A stretch of 64,000 bases of DNA. Origin: Astragalus membranaceus. Lineage: Eukaryota; Streptophyta; Magnoliopsida; Fabales; Fabaceae. The translations under genes and the position numbers were made by a program. Positions 54,208 through 64,000 of the stretch are shown piece after piece. Position 1 is the stretch's first letter, and the number at the start of each line of letters is the position of its first letter. The stretch covers positions 149,434,605-149,498,604 of the forward strand of contig CM076846.1 of assembly GCA_039519185.1 (NCBI GenBank), read 5' to 3'. A model generated the notes under the pieces. The model worked only from the letters and a program-made list of their open reading frames with translations. It searched no databases and was not told the origin of the DNA.

Positions 54208-54952
54208 AATGTGGAGTTGCTGTTGAGCAATTTGAACTTGAGTCATTCAGTTCATCCAAAACTATAGTAGACAAGATTGGTGCTGTGGGAATACTTGAGG
54301 TAAGTTCTTTGATATGCTTGTTGACTTACTTTACTCTCATTGGAAGTTTTCCTTATATTCAATAGTCTATATATGACTGCTTGTTTACTGTTAGTCTGTT
54401 ACATGTTAATAATAAACATACATAAATCACTTTAATAATAAGCTTCATGAAAGCAGCAACATATATACTTCTTTTGGTTGAACTACACTAATTTGATTGT
54501 CTGGGGATAACTTGAAAATTGCTTAGCACATTAATCAATAATTATTGTTAAAACTGCATTGCATACTTTGCTCTGCTTCTCTCAGTTGATGTGGGGATTG
54601 TTGCATATAGTTGTACTACCATAGGAAATATTTTGCTCTCTTTGTTCAACATTTATATACACTTATAATAGATTGATTTACATACGGTTAACCTTTGTTT
54701 TGTTTTTTTGATGAAAAGCTTTTCAAGGGACTGGAAGCCTTTGATCGTAAACCTCGGGATAAATTAATCATTCAGAAAGTGGCAAATGCTTATGAGATGT
54801 TAGACTTAGTTGATGAGAAAGTGAGGATCATGGAAAAATATAGCCATCTCTTCGAAGAGAAAGGACCAACCGAGAAATACAGAAGGAAGTCACGTGGGAC
54901 AATAATGAAGAAAGAGCAACCCGAGGAATCTAGAGAGGACCATCTCTTCTGA
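54208..54952 (+). pseudogene. Two exons of an unrecognised gene
   Basis: Exon 54208-54299 follows ttgacag and ends GAG|GTAAGT. Its only open frame includes CGVAVEQFELESFSSSK and VDKIGAVGILE, with the first codon split over the intron. A second block (about 54719-54952) follows gatgaaaag and reads LFKGLEAFDRKPRDKLIIQK, NAYEMLDLVDEKVRIMEKY, then a charged tail ending at TGA. Both are in compatible phase and look like real protein: mixed polarity, no low complexity. I cannot place the family. No upstream start is visible because the Pack-CACTA element sits immediately left, so this may be the end of a gene split by that insertion or another captured fragment. Confidence 0.5.
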
Positions 54953-55238
54953 AGAAAGACATGTCTTCTTTTTTTTTCTTCTGTTGCTGTTGTGTTGGTT
55001 TTACCATGGTAGTATAATAGCTTGGTTGCATTTATCTAAAAACCTCCCGTCTCCCGTCCCATGTAGTTATCTTCACCTTGGGCTAGGCTTAGTTGTTTTT
55101 TGGTTGTTGTGTTGTGTAAGTTTTACGTATCCAGGTGCATGTTTTTGTATAGATTTGTATGGATATGCCTGCTAATGTGAGTTCCACTCCAGTTATAGCT
55201 ATATAAGATAACTGTTTGATTTGTTCTCCCATTGGTGT

Positions 55239-55496
55239 CACTTTTTTTTTAAAAAAAAAGAGACTTTACATATCGGTTCCCATAGAAAATCGATATGAAA
55301 AGTCTATTTTTTTTTTAAAAAAAAAGACTTTTCATATCGGTTTTAGGGGCGACCGATATAAAAATAAATTTTCATAACGGTTCAGGAACCGATATGAAAT
55401 GTCCCTATTTTTTATATCTCCTTTTTCGGCATCGGTTCGGGAACCGATATGAAATGTCAATTTTAACCGATATAAAAAGCCCCTTTTCCATTAGTG
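55239..55496. mobile_element. CACTA-like MITE (ATCGGTTC family)
   Basis: The right end, inverted, reads CACTAATGGAAAAGGGGC. The left end starts cacttttttttt and is degraded. The interior has at least six direct/inverted copies of atatcggttc / gaaccgatatgaaa. No target duplication is visible. It abuts the truncated copia integrase exactly at 55497. Confidence 0.65.
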
Positions 55497-57806
55497 AGAG
55501 TTTAATAGTTTTTGCAAAGAAAATAGCATTTACAGAAACTTAACAGTAAGGGGGACTCCTCAACAAAATGGCTTAGCTGAAAGGCTAAATAGAACCATGT
55601 TAAAGAAAGTTAGATGCATGCTGTCATGTGCCAAGCTGCCAAAGACTTTCTGGGGAGAAGTTGTCCACACAGCCTGCTACTTGGTGAATAGAAGTCCTTC
55701 GACAGCATTGAATTTCAAAACTGCACAAGAAGTATGGACAGGACAGGCACCAAATTTAGAAAATCTAAAGGTATTTGGATGTCCTGCTTACTGTCATACA
55801 AGAGAAGGAAAGCTAGAACCTAGATCCAAGAAAGGATTGTTCATGGGGTGTCCTGATGGTGTAAAGGGATACAAGGTTTGGCTACCTGATGAAAGGAAGT
55901 GCATAATCAGTAGAGATGTCATATTTCAAGAGTCCAAGTTACTGGAAAATGTGAACAACAGTGAGACTTTGGATGGCACTGATCAGAACAAGGAATTCCA
56001 AATTGAGGTGGAGCTGAAGAACAAAGCTACTGAAACTAATGATGTCGAAGAGGAGGTCGAATCCCCAACTGATATGGATTATAACAGTTCTGATTCAGAA
56101 GCAGAAGAAAGGCATGAGGAAGATTATGTGCTAGTATGGGACAGAGCTAAGAGACAAATCAAAGCTCCAAATAGGCTTGGCTATGAAGCTGCCACTGCCT
56201 ATGCTTTGAATACTACTGTAAAGTTAGTAACTAAGGAACCTCTCTCCTATCAGGAGGCTATATCCAGCAACCAACACCAACTATGGAAAGCAGCTATGGC
56301 TGATGAAATCACTGCTCTCCACAAGAATCAAACATAGAGACTTGTGAAGAAGCCTACTGGTGTAAAGCTAGTAGGATGTAAGTGGATATACAAGAAGAAG
56401 GAAGGCACCTCAGAAAGTGAACCACCTAGGTTCAAAGCTCGACTGGTTGCAAAGGGTTACACTCAATGGGAGGGTGTAGACTACAATGAGATCTTCTCTC
56501 CTGTGGTTAAGCATAGCTCCATAAGAGTTCTGCTTTCTTTGGTTGTCCACTATGATCTTCATCTTGAACAAATAGATGTAAAAACAGCCTTTTTACATGG
56601 AACTCTTGATGAGAGGATCTACATGGCACAACCAAAGGGTTTTGAGGAGAAAGGCAAAGAAGATCTGGTCTGTTTGTTGCAGAGATCACTGTATGGATTG
56701 AAGCAATCCCCTCGTCAATGGTACAAGAGATTTGACTCATACATGATGAACATTAAGTACAAAAGGAGCAACAGTGATAGCTGTGTCTACTACAAGCAAC
56801 TAGGTAGTAAAGACTACATCTATTTGCTGTTGTATGTAGATGACATGCTAATAGCTAGCAAAGACAGCACTGAAATCACCAAACTGAAGGGACTGTTAAA
56901 CAAAGAGTTTGAAATGAAAGATATTGGAGAAGCCAAGAAGATCTTAGGTATGGAAATCACAAGGAACAAAGACAAAGCAAGCCTTATGATTACTCAAAAC
57001 AACTATGAACAGAAGGTGCTAAGTAGGTTCAGCATGACAGAAGCAAAACCTACATCTGTGCCTATTGCTGCTCATTTCAAACTGTCGAAGGAAGACTGTC
57101 CCTCAAGTGAACAGGAGAAGACTCAAATGGACAAAATTCCATATGCAAGTGCAGTTGGGAGTTTTATGTATGCCATGATGTGTACAAGACCTGACTTAGC
57201 TTATGCACTAAGCTTAGTCAGTAGATATCTGTCGAATCCTGGACAAGAACACTGGATAGCAGTAAAATACATTCTGAGGTACTTTAATGGAGCCACTAAT
57301 GTGGGGTTGAAATACAATAAAGGGGCTCAGAATTCAGGTGGAGTGGAGGGATATGTTGACTCTGATTTTGCAGGAGATCGTGACAAAAGAAGATCCCTTA
57401 CAGGGTATGTATTCACTCTCTTTGGAAACACTGTCAGCTTAAGGCATCTCTCCAACATGTAGCTGCTCTATCTACTACTGAACCAGAATATATTGGAGTC
57501 ACTGAAGCTGTGAAGGAAGCTCTATGGCTGAAGGGTCTTGTGAATAAGCTTGGAGTTGATCAAGGAAGTGTGAATGTGTATTGTGACAACCAAAGTGCAA
57601 TACACCTATGCAAAAATCATGCATACCACGAAAGAACCAAGCATATAGACATCAGGCTGCATTGGATAAAGGACATAATTTCAGAAGGAAAGGTCCAAAT
57701 TCAGAAGATACACACACCACACAACCCTGCAGATTTCATTACTAAGGTTGTGCCTCTTGCAAAGTTGAAGCACTGCTTGAATTTGCTGAAGATTGGTGAA
57801 GGATAA
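55497..57806 (+). pseudogene. Copia pol fragment with nonsense and frameshift
   Basis: The frame opens at the truncation and shows GTPQQNGLAERLNRTML (about 55552, end of the integrase core), then VFGCPAYCH and the linker. A TAG at 56335-56337 stands where copia elements have Trp before the RT domain (NQT-stop-RLVKKP). RT follows with CKWIYKKKEG, RLVAKGYTQ, QIDVKTAFLHG and LLYVDDMLIAS (about 56830; catalytic YVDD intact). Near 57439 a base is missing, which ends the frame at 57462. RNase H continues in another frame (YIGVTEAVKEALWLKGL, YCDNQSAIHL, KHIDIRLHWIKD) to the stop at 57806. The lineage (class of copia) cannot be named from this part. Confidence 0.92.
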
Positions 57807-57877
57807 AGGGAGAAGCTGGATTGAGCATGTGCAAGAGTTCAATGTTTGAATCTATGGTAAGGTGCCAAGGTGGAGAT

Positions 57878-58552
57878 TGTGATGATGTGGCACCTTAGTC
57901 AGTTAGGAAGTTTCAGTTTGTTTGTTATTCTGTTTCCTTCGATTAGTTTTTCTGTTGCATCTGTTAGAAGTACAACTGAATCTGTTATGGGCGCCTTGGC
58001 GCCCAGGTCTCAGCTTTGGTGTGTATGTAGTCACTGCAACAGATATAGAAATAAGATAGAATTCAGAATACAAGGGAAAGAGAGGAGAGAAACACAAGGG
58101 AACTTTGGGTTAAGGGAAGTGAGGGGGATTCAATTTTGGTAGAACAAATTGTAATTCGTCATTCCAAGAAAGATTCAATACATTGGACTCAAGCACATTG
58201 GCTTAGTCCCCCAGATGTAGGAATTGTTGATTCCGAACTGGGTGATCAAATCTTGGTGTTTTCTTATCTCTTTCTATCTTGTTCTTAATTCTGATCACTG
58301 TTTCATTGAACCAGTGATACCTCTGTTTTTGGCGCCCAGTCACCAGGCGTCAACTCTGTGCATAGCCAGAGTTCTTGTTCCGCTGCAGAATCTTGCCTGT
58401 CATAGGGCATCAGGCGTCCTTGTGCCATAAGTGTCAAAGCATCACGCTGTCGAACTGTGTTGCACGTTGTCGAACTGTGTTACACTGCACAGAATCCTTG
58501 TCGAATTCTGTTGTCTTGGCAACACTTGGCGCTCGATTAGAGGGATCTCTCT

Positions 58553-58557
<5 letters not shown>
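57878..58557 (+). repeat. 3' LTR of the copia element
   Basis: Starts TGTGATGATGTGGCACC right after the purine-rich ccaaggtggagat and ends about ctctctcaaca before an (at)n run. No partner LTR is in the window. Confidence 0.7.
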
Positions 58558-58606
<49 letters not shown>

Positions 58607-58647
58607 GTATTACCTACCTATACCTTCACTGTATCAATTTTCTTGTT

Positions 58648-59720
58648 TTTTCGCTAGTAATTTGAGTTTTTGTATTTACAGACGGAGTGACAAGAACCAC
58701 ATATAAACTCACACATATAAAGTAAGGATCTCGTGTTTGAACTTGGATAAACACGAAAAATGTTCAGCCTAGCAATGTCTATTTTTCCAGTTGTGCTAAA
58801 TCTTACGGGCTTTGATAGTAATTTGTGTTGTTGTTTATCACTGTTGCTTTGATAGTAATTTGTGTCGTTGTTTATCACTGTTTCTTATTTCACATATCAC
58901 GTCTTTTTTCTTTCCTTTTTATTTATCTTTCGCACATCCCGTGACATCCCTTATGAGATTTAAGAATAAGGTACGTGAGAGTATCAATAGTTTTACAAAA
59001 TCCACCTCTCTTTTTTTTATGGCTGAATTCAGCATTCTTTGTTTTAATTCAACCAAAATAATAATAATAATATTCAATAAAGACGAGGACTTTAGATTGG
59101 CAAGGGGGTATGTGTTGTCATTAGGTGGAAATGGGAAGGGGTATGTTTTATAATTGGGTGTTGAGGGGTATTGTTGTAATGTTTGTCAAAAAGTTATGTA
59201 ATGTTTGTGATTCTAATGTATGAAAGACACCATGTGTCAAAAAGTTGAATGAAGGACATTTTGTTGCCTATTTAAGTGGATTTCATTCAAAGTTTTGGTT
59301 GCTATTTTGTTGTTTGCAAAAGAAAATTCTTTATAAAGTTATTATATAAAACTATATAGTGCAACTTCCATCTGACTCGGGCACTAAAAAATTAAGGAAC
59401 TTATTGTGGGTTGAATTGACCAAGTTGTGTGTGTGGTATTTGTGGCTAAAAACATGCAGTGCCATTGATATTCATGGCTCTGATAGAATTTTTCCATAGA
59501 CTGAATTCCTTCCTAACATAGTCTATTTAAAGTGGCGGAGAATAAATGCTCTTTGTAAGATACCAACCATTGTGAGGGAACGGATGAAAGACATCAATCA
59601 GTCTATCTTAAGAATTCATGGAGAGTACATTCACATGGTTTTATTGTTATTAACAGCAAATTTCTTCCCCACGATACACTATATAACGCAAAATTCTACC
59701 AAATTTGTTAGGCAGAAATC
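58648..59720 (+). repeat. Dispersed repeat, copy 2, with hAT debris
   Basis: Diverged copy of 4370-5480: gacggagtgacaagaacca (58681), a tandem-duplicated gatagtaatttgtgt stretch (58815-58880), and at 59580-59650 the sequence matching the hAT fragment at 5322-5390. No frame is intact. Confidence 0.65.
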
Positions 59721-60139
59721 TCCCTTTGAGTATGTTGAGCATGCCTTTTGTTGAGTGATCTCCGAATCCAAGAAAAGAATCTTATTGTCAGGAAAATGGC
59801 GATGAGTGGCATTAGTGTAATCCATGTATCGAAATAATTGAATTCACATTTTTTATTTACGATACATAGAAGGCATTATTGTCACACATCGCCCTTTACC
59901 TCACATTATGATTCCTTTTCTTGGTATAATTTCGTGTTTATAAAACGTATATTGAGGAAGAAAGTCGTTGTTAATAACAATAAAACCCATGTGAATGTAC
60001 TATCCTACAACTGTGCAAGCACTTATTTTGCACCCAAGATTGGCTTGAGCGAATTGAACGAGGTAAAGTACCAAAAGTTGTATTTAAAAGTATGGTTACT
60101 TATTATATTTGAGTTTATGTAACACGACGTTACGCACTT

Positions 60140-60289
60140 TGGATCCTCTCCTTCTCACTCTCCTACATTTCCCTCCATTCTTTTTATCTCTCTCGTCATT
60201 ATTTATAATTTTTTAAATGAGAGAGAGTGCAATTAAGAGAGAGATAGAGAGGTTGGAGGGAGATGTATGGAGAATGGGAATGAGAGGAT

Positions 60290-60292
<3 letters not shown>
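60140..60292. mobile_element. 153-bp foldback MITE
   Basis: TGGATCCTCTCCTTCTCACT at the left pairs, inverted, with TGGATCCTCTCATTCCCATT at the right; pairing continues through ctctctc/gagagag. The next bases are an (at)n run, so the target duplication (probably ta) is unclear. Confidence 0.7.
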
Positions 60293-60347
<55 letters not shown>

Positions 60348-60350
<3 letters not shown>

Positions 60351-60780
60351 AACGTCACGAGACTCTTAATTATCTATACTATAAATCAACTTTACAGAAT
60401 CTCAAGTCACCTACTTGCTGACAATAACTTCAAATATTGGTTGATTTCATTGTGATTAAAATGAAAATAATTTTGTTGTGCAGAGCATATCAAATGCTAC
60501 GTATAGAATTGTTATCTAGTCTTGAGCATTAATTGATCCTGTTAACTAATTTATACGTAGCTCTTAAGTAACTATTTTGCCAATGAATAGACAAAGAATG
60601 AGTTACTACAAAGAGGTGGTGAAATATTTATGTCTCTTGTGTGCTAAAGAAAAATACAATAATGTAAAGATTTAGGAAATTGACTTCTCTACAACTTAAA
60701 ATTGAATGTCTATTCACTATAAACTACTAATCCACCAATTAACAAGGTCTCAAATTCCCTAACTCACAGCTAGAAAAATG
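60348..60780. other. Spacer, nothing recognised
   Basis: AT-rich with no coding frame or repeat structure that I can support. Confidence 0.4.
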
Positions 60781-60784
60781 AAAA

Positions 60785-61015
60785 TTAGAGAGGGAAAAAT
60801 CCGTCACTAAACAAGGAAAATCCATCACTAATCATTTTAGCGACGAACTTTGTGACGAACCCAAATCCGTAACGAAATCTGGCGTCATTAAATTATTTGC
60901 GAGGAACACCAAAATCCGTCGCTATTTGTGAGGGATAAATCCCTCAAAAAATCCAAAAATTCGTCGCAAAACAGCAACAGCAAATCAGAAAAAAAAAACG
61001 ATTTTCCGTCGCAAA
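60785..61015. repeat. Decayed relative of the TTAGCGACGG CACTA family
   Basis: Contains ttagcgacga, aaatccgtcgct, aatccgtcact and gattttccgtcgc in both orientations, like the subterminal arrays of 12809-14078, but no CACTACAA ends. A ~40-bp unit (ggagtggtgctttaatacaa) is repeated beside it at 61016-61120. Confidence 0.55.
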
Positions 61016-61448
61016 AGGAGTGGTGCTTTAATACAAGGCTACAAATTTTTTAATCTCAAAGGAGTGGTGCTTTAATCTCGAAGGACTGGTGCTTTAATAC
61101 AAGGCTACAAATTTTTTAAAAAACAAACATTTCATATTACTAATTGTCGCACCCCGAAAAATCCTTGGAGGGATTTTTCTTCGCACAACGGGATTTTAGA
61201 GTCGCCACCAATATTTTTTGAAGGTAAAACATCAGAAAAACCTTTTTTGGAAAGCAATGGTCTTTGGAACCATTAGATTTGGGTTCGGGGGTCTAATTAC
61301 GTATGGGGAAGGTATTAGCACCCCACAACGTCCCTTCAAAGAAGGGTTACCTTAATTAAATGTGTGATTTGCAAAATTGATTCGGAAAAATGCTTTGTTT
61401 TTACCTCTTTTATTGATGAATGACTTAATGAAAATTTTTAGTTTTCGC

Positions 61449-61514
61449 GCTTGACGGAGGGGATCCGCTCCTATGTATCTCCCGGTGCGATGGAGAATTC
61501 AAAGCAACGTAGTT
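61449..61514 (-). repeat. Two-hairpin module, partial LTR copy 1
   Basis: Minus strand: ACTACGTTGC...GGGAGATACATAG, then CGGA tccccTCCG. The second stem differs in sequence from 33324 but still pairs. Confidence 0.72.
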
Positions 61515-61587
61515 CTTGTTTTTGAAAAATGTTTTATTTTGGAAAAGTGTTTGGTTTTTGAAAGGAAAAATGTTTTTGGTTTGTTGT

Positions 61588-61653
61588 GCTTGACGGAGAG
61601 TATCCGCTCCACGTATCTCCCGGTGCGATGGAGAATTCAAAGCTACGTAGTTC
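61588..61653 (-). repeat. Two-hairpin module, partial LTR copy 2
   Basis: Minus strand: ACTACGTAGC...GGGAGATACGTGG, then CGGA tactc TCCG. Confidence 0.72.
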
Positions 61654-62299
61654 TGGGTTGTCTAGAAAAAGGTTTTTGTTTTTTATCTTGTTTAATTGTG
61701 AAAATTGAGCTTTCATGATGATCAATTGAGCAAAGGCTCCAAGTGACCACCATTAGCACTCCATTGTTAATAACCGTGCAAGCAAAGGCTTTGCAAGACT
61801 GCTAACAAAGTTTTGATTTAGTGAAAATCTTTAGGAAAATTAGGCATTCGCGATGATCAATTGAGCAAAGGCTCCAAGTGATCGCCACTAGTACCTCATC
61901 GTTAATAATCATGCAAGCAAAGGCTTCGCGAGACTACTAACAAAGTTTGATTTTGAAGAGTTTTCGCAATTGGATTGATTCTTGTTCAGGGAAACATTTA
62001 TCCATTATTTAGGAAAAAAAAGGTTTGTGAAAAAAAATTTTACTTAGGGGAAAGAAACAAAATTTAAAAAAAGAAACAGGGGGTGCAGTAGTAAAATGGG
62101 GTGCAAGTTACAGGAGGGCTGTATTATAAAAGGGGGGGTGTAATCAGCGAGCCCAGTTCATTTTTTTTGAACTGGGCTGCGCGTTTTGGAAACCATGGGC
62201 TTGCGAAGGGGGAGCGCGCGAAGTAAACCATGGGGGTGTTAATAGAAATCTGAAAAATAAAATAAAAGTGAAAGGACGAAAATGCCCTTACACTCCTAC

Positions 62300-62727
62300 T
62301 ATAAAATGAGAACTAAAAAGGGAAACCCTAATTTGCCTCTCCAATCTCCCACGACGCCTCCAACCCAAAAATCAAACCCTAAAAAAAAATTTCCTTCTCT
62401 CTCTTTCTCTCTCCATGCGCCGTACTCCTCCCACGGCGCATCCGCCTCCCTCTCTCACCCTACACGGCGCTGCTCCTTCCCCTCTCCCTCTCTCTCAACC
62501 CCAGCCTCGATCTCTCCTCTCGCCGGACTGATCTTCTTCTTCTCTTCTTACGGCGGTTCACTCTCTCACAGATCCACTCCCTCACGGCGTCGGTTGGGTG
62601 CGGTGTTGACGGTCAGGGATGGTAACTACGGCGTGTAGGCTTCAACGGAGGGGGGCTTTCGGTGATGGGTGAGTGACGGCGGTTTGAGGCAGACGGCCAC
62701 CGTCTACGGTGGTCGGACTCTAAGGAG
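62300..62727 (+). promoter_or_regulatory. Antisense TATA box and putative exon in partial LTR
   Basis: TATAAAAT at 62300-62307, the telo-box AAACCCTAA at 62323-62331, a ctctctct leader, then GC-rich sequence to the hairpin GGCCACCGtctaCGGTGGTC (62695-62714) and the donor GAG|GTGAGT at 62728. An acceptor-like TTTATAG is at about 63657-63663, followed by aattgtggtgtaggtgtg, which resembles the sequence after the acceptor at 26467. Direction is opposite to the LTR. Confidence 0.55.
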
Positions 62728-64000
62728 GTGAGTTTCACTATTTCGTTTTTACGGTTCTCTTCTTCTACTCTCTGTTCTGATCTTTTTTTTTTGATGTTTA
62801 CTGTTTTTGGTTTTTCTGGGAATTCATGGCCAGCGGCGACGTGTTTGGTGGTGATAGGGTGGTTGTTGGCCGATGGTGGTTATGGGTGGTGAGGTCGTGG
62901 TGACTCTGTTGGTGGTGTGGTTCGTTTGGGGGGAGCTTGGCCGTGAGTTGTGGTGACTCTGTTGGTGGTTTATGGTGACTGAAAGGGGTTCACGGTGATG
63001 AGGGGTTGCGGCGGCAGCGGTTCAAAGGCAGGTTGTTTTCTCCCCTTTGTTTTTGCTTTTTCCGTTCGTTCTCCACTTCCTTGTTTTTAATTTCATTTTT
63101 TTTATTCTATTCTGTTTTAGAAATCCTAAACATAAATATATTCCGACAATCAAAATTTGTTTTTGTTTTTTTTAAACTTGCTTCTGATTCTGGCTCTATT
63201 AATTTTTATGAACTACTATTTTCTGTGATTCTAAACTCGTAATCTGGTTCTATAACATATACAACACTCCTAAACACTAATTCCTATTTATTTTGTAATC
63301 TGATGCTATATTCTGTTTAATTCTTTTTTGGTATTGATTCTAAATCTTGCTCAGCTCTCAAAACATTTCTAATTTCTAATATGTACATTTCAGATTAACT
63401 AAACAACATGGCTTTAAAACAAACGAATTTGACCAACCTTTATTCCGGCTTCTGTAAAACCTCTTGTTTGCTCTGCTATTGTTGTGACTGCTACTGCTCC
63501 TTAACACTGCTTCTCTTTTTTTTGACCTCAAACTCCTTTGTTCTCTCTATTTTTAAAACTGATTGCTCTCTATTTGTGTGTGTCTCTGTTGCTGTCTTTT
63601 TTGTATCTGTATGTATCTGTTACCCTCCTCCCCTTTCTGATTTCTGCTCTGTTGTATTTATAGGCAGAGAATTGTGGTGTAGGTGTGAGTGTTGAGCAGA
63701 GGATCAAAGCTCATAGGAGACCAAGCTGTTGGCAGCAGTGGAGCAGCAAGGGATGGCAGCAGGGGCAGCAGCCTGTTTTTGCTGAAAATGGAAAAAGCAA
63801 AGGAGCAAGATGAAAGGAGCTTGAGCTTGTAGCTTCATGGAGGGAGCAAGTCGCATGCTGTCCTTGTTTTGATTTTTGCTTTATTATTTTTCTTTGTACT
63901 CTTTTTTGCTTTTTAATTAATTTTGTACCATTTGTATTTAATTTTTTTGTCTATATGTAAATAGAAGAGCTGACTTCTCCCCTCTTTTTTTTTGTACTAT

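Larger units (their letters stand above)
55497..58557 (+). mobile_element. 5'-truncated Ty1/copia retrotransposon
   Basis: The integrase C-terminus, RT, RNase H and a 3' LTR are present; the 5' LTR, gag, protease and integrase core are missing. The truncation point coincides with the MITE end. Confidence 0.9.
61145..64000 (-). mobile_element. Ogre/Tat-like long LTR, cut by window edge
   Basis: It begins TGTCGCACCCCGAAAAATCC, which on the minus strand is the LTR end ...GGATTTTTCGGGGTGCGACA, parallel to 24423 and to 43478. It shares the duplicated ~136-bp unit (61690-61950), two two-hairpin modules (61449-61514, 61588-61653) and the antisense layout with 24423-27155. By that comparison some hundreds of bases remain outside. 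Whether it is a solo LTR or the 3' LTR of a full element cannot be told. Confidence 0.88.

Overview
This window is non-genic, transposon-saturated chromosomal DNA from a flowering plant. It is AT-rich, full of long-LTR retrotransposons, and carries CACTA, hAT and Mutator-like DNA transposons. It also holds spliced fragments of two typical plant genes (a 14-3-3 protein and an ERD6-like sugar transporter). A eudicot is likely. The very long LTRs resembling the Ogre/Tat lineage make a legume plausible, but nothing here proves a family. No intact cellular gene, rRNA, true tRNA or CRISPR array was found.

Layout. 1-3407: CACTA transposon with an uninterrupted tnp2-type transposase frame on the minus strand, running off the left edge. 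4000-4350: LINE 3' end with a 16-bp target duplication. 5160-5480: hAT transposase debris. 6268-15075: defective hAT element used as a landing site. A Mutator-like element (7018-11155) lies in it, a solo Ty3/gypsy LTR (8186-10858) lies in one terminal repeat of that, and a separate CACTA-type non-autonomous element sits at 12809-14078. 17378-19445: small LTR element without coding capacity. 19664-44784: Ty3/gypsy element on the minus strand. A solo LTR (24423-27155) splits its reverse transcriptase, and a 12.8-kb non-autonomous LTR element (30652-43478, near-identical 3.56-kb LTRs) is inserted in its 5' LTR. 46318-47235: gypsy integrase fragment. 47799-54101: Pack-CACTA element carrying exons of a 14-3-3 gene and a sugar-transporter gene, with a LINE-like insert. 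54208-54952: two unrecognised exons. 55239-55496: CACTA-like MITE. 55497-58557: 5'-truncated Ty1/copia element. 58648-59720: second copy of the 4.4-5.5 kb repeat. 61145-64000: LTR of the same family as 24423-27155, cut by the right edge.

Element boundaries were set from terminal motifs (CACTA, TG...CA) and matching target duplications: atg, cct, agtaa, ctcac, gcgcc, cgtgg, tatatacaa, agcacaatt and a 16-mer. The nesting order is therefore well supported. The parts do not form a working pathway; they record successive insertions. The most interesting signals are the Pack-CACTA double capture, a covarying two-hairpin module repeated through the long-LTR family, and an antisense promoter-plus-intron layout conserved between divergent LTR copies of that family.
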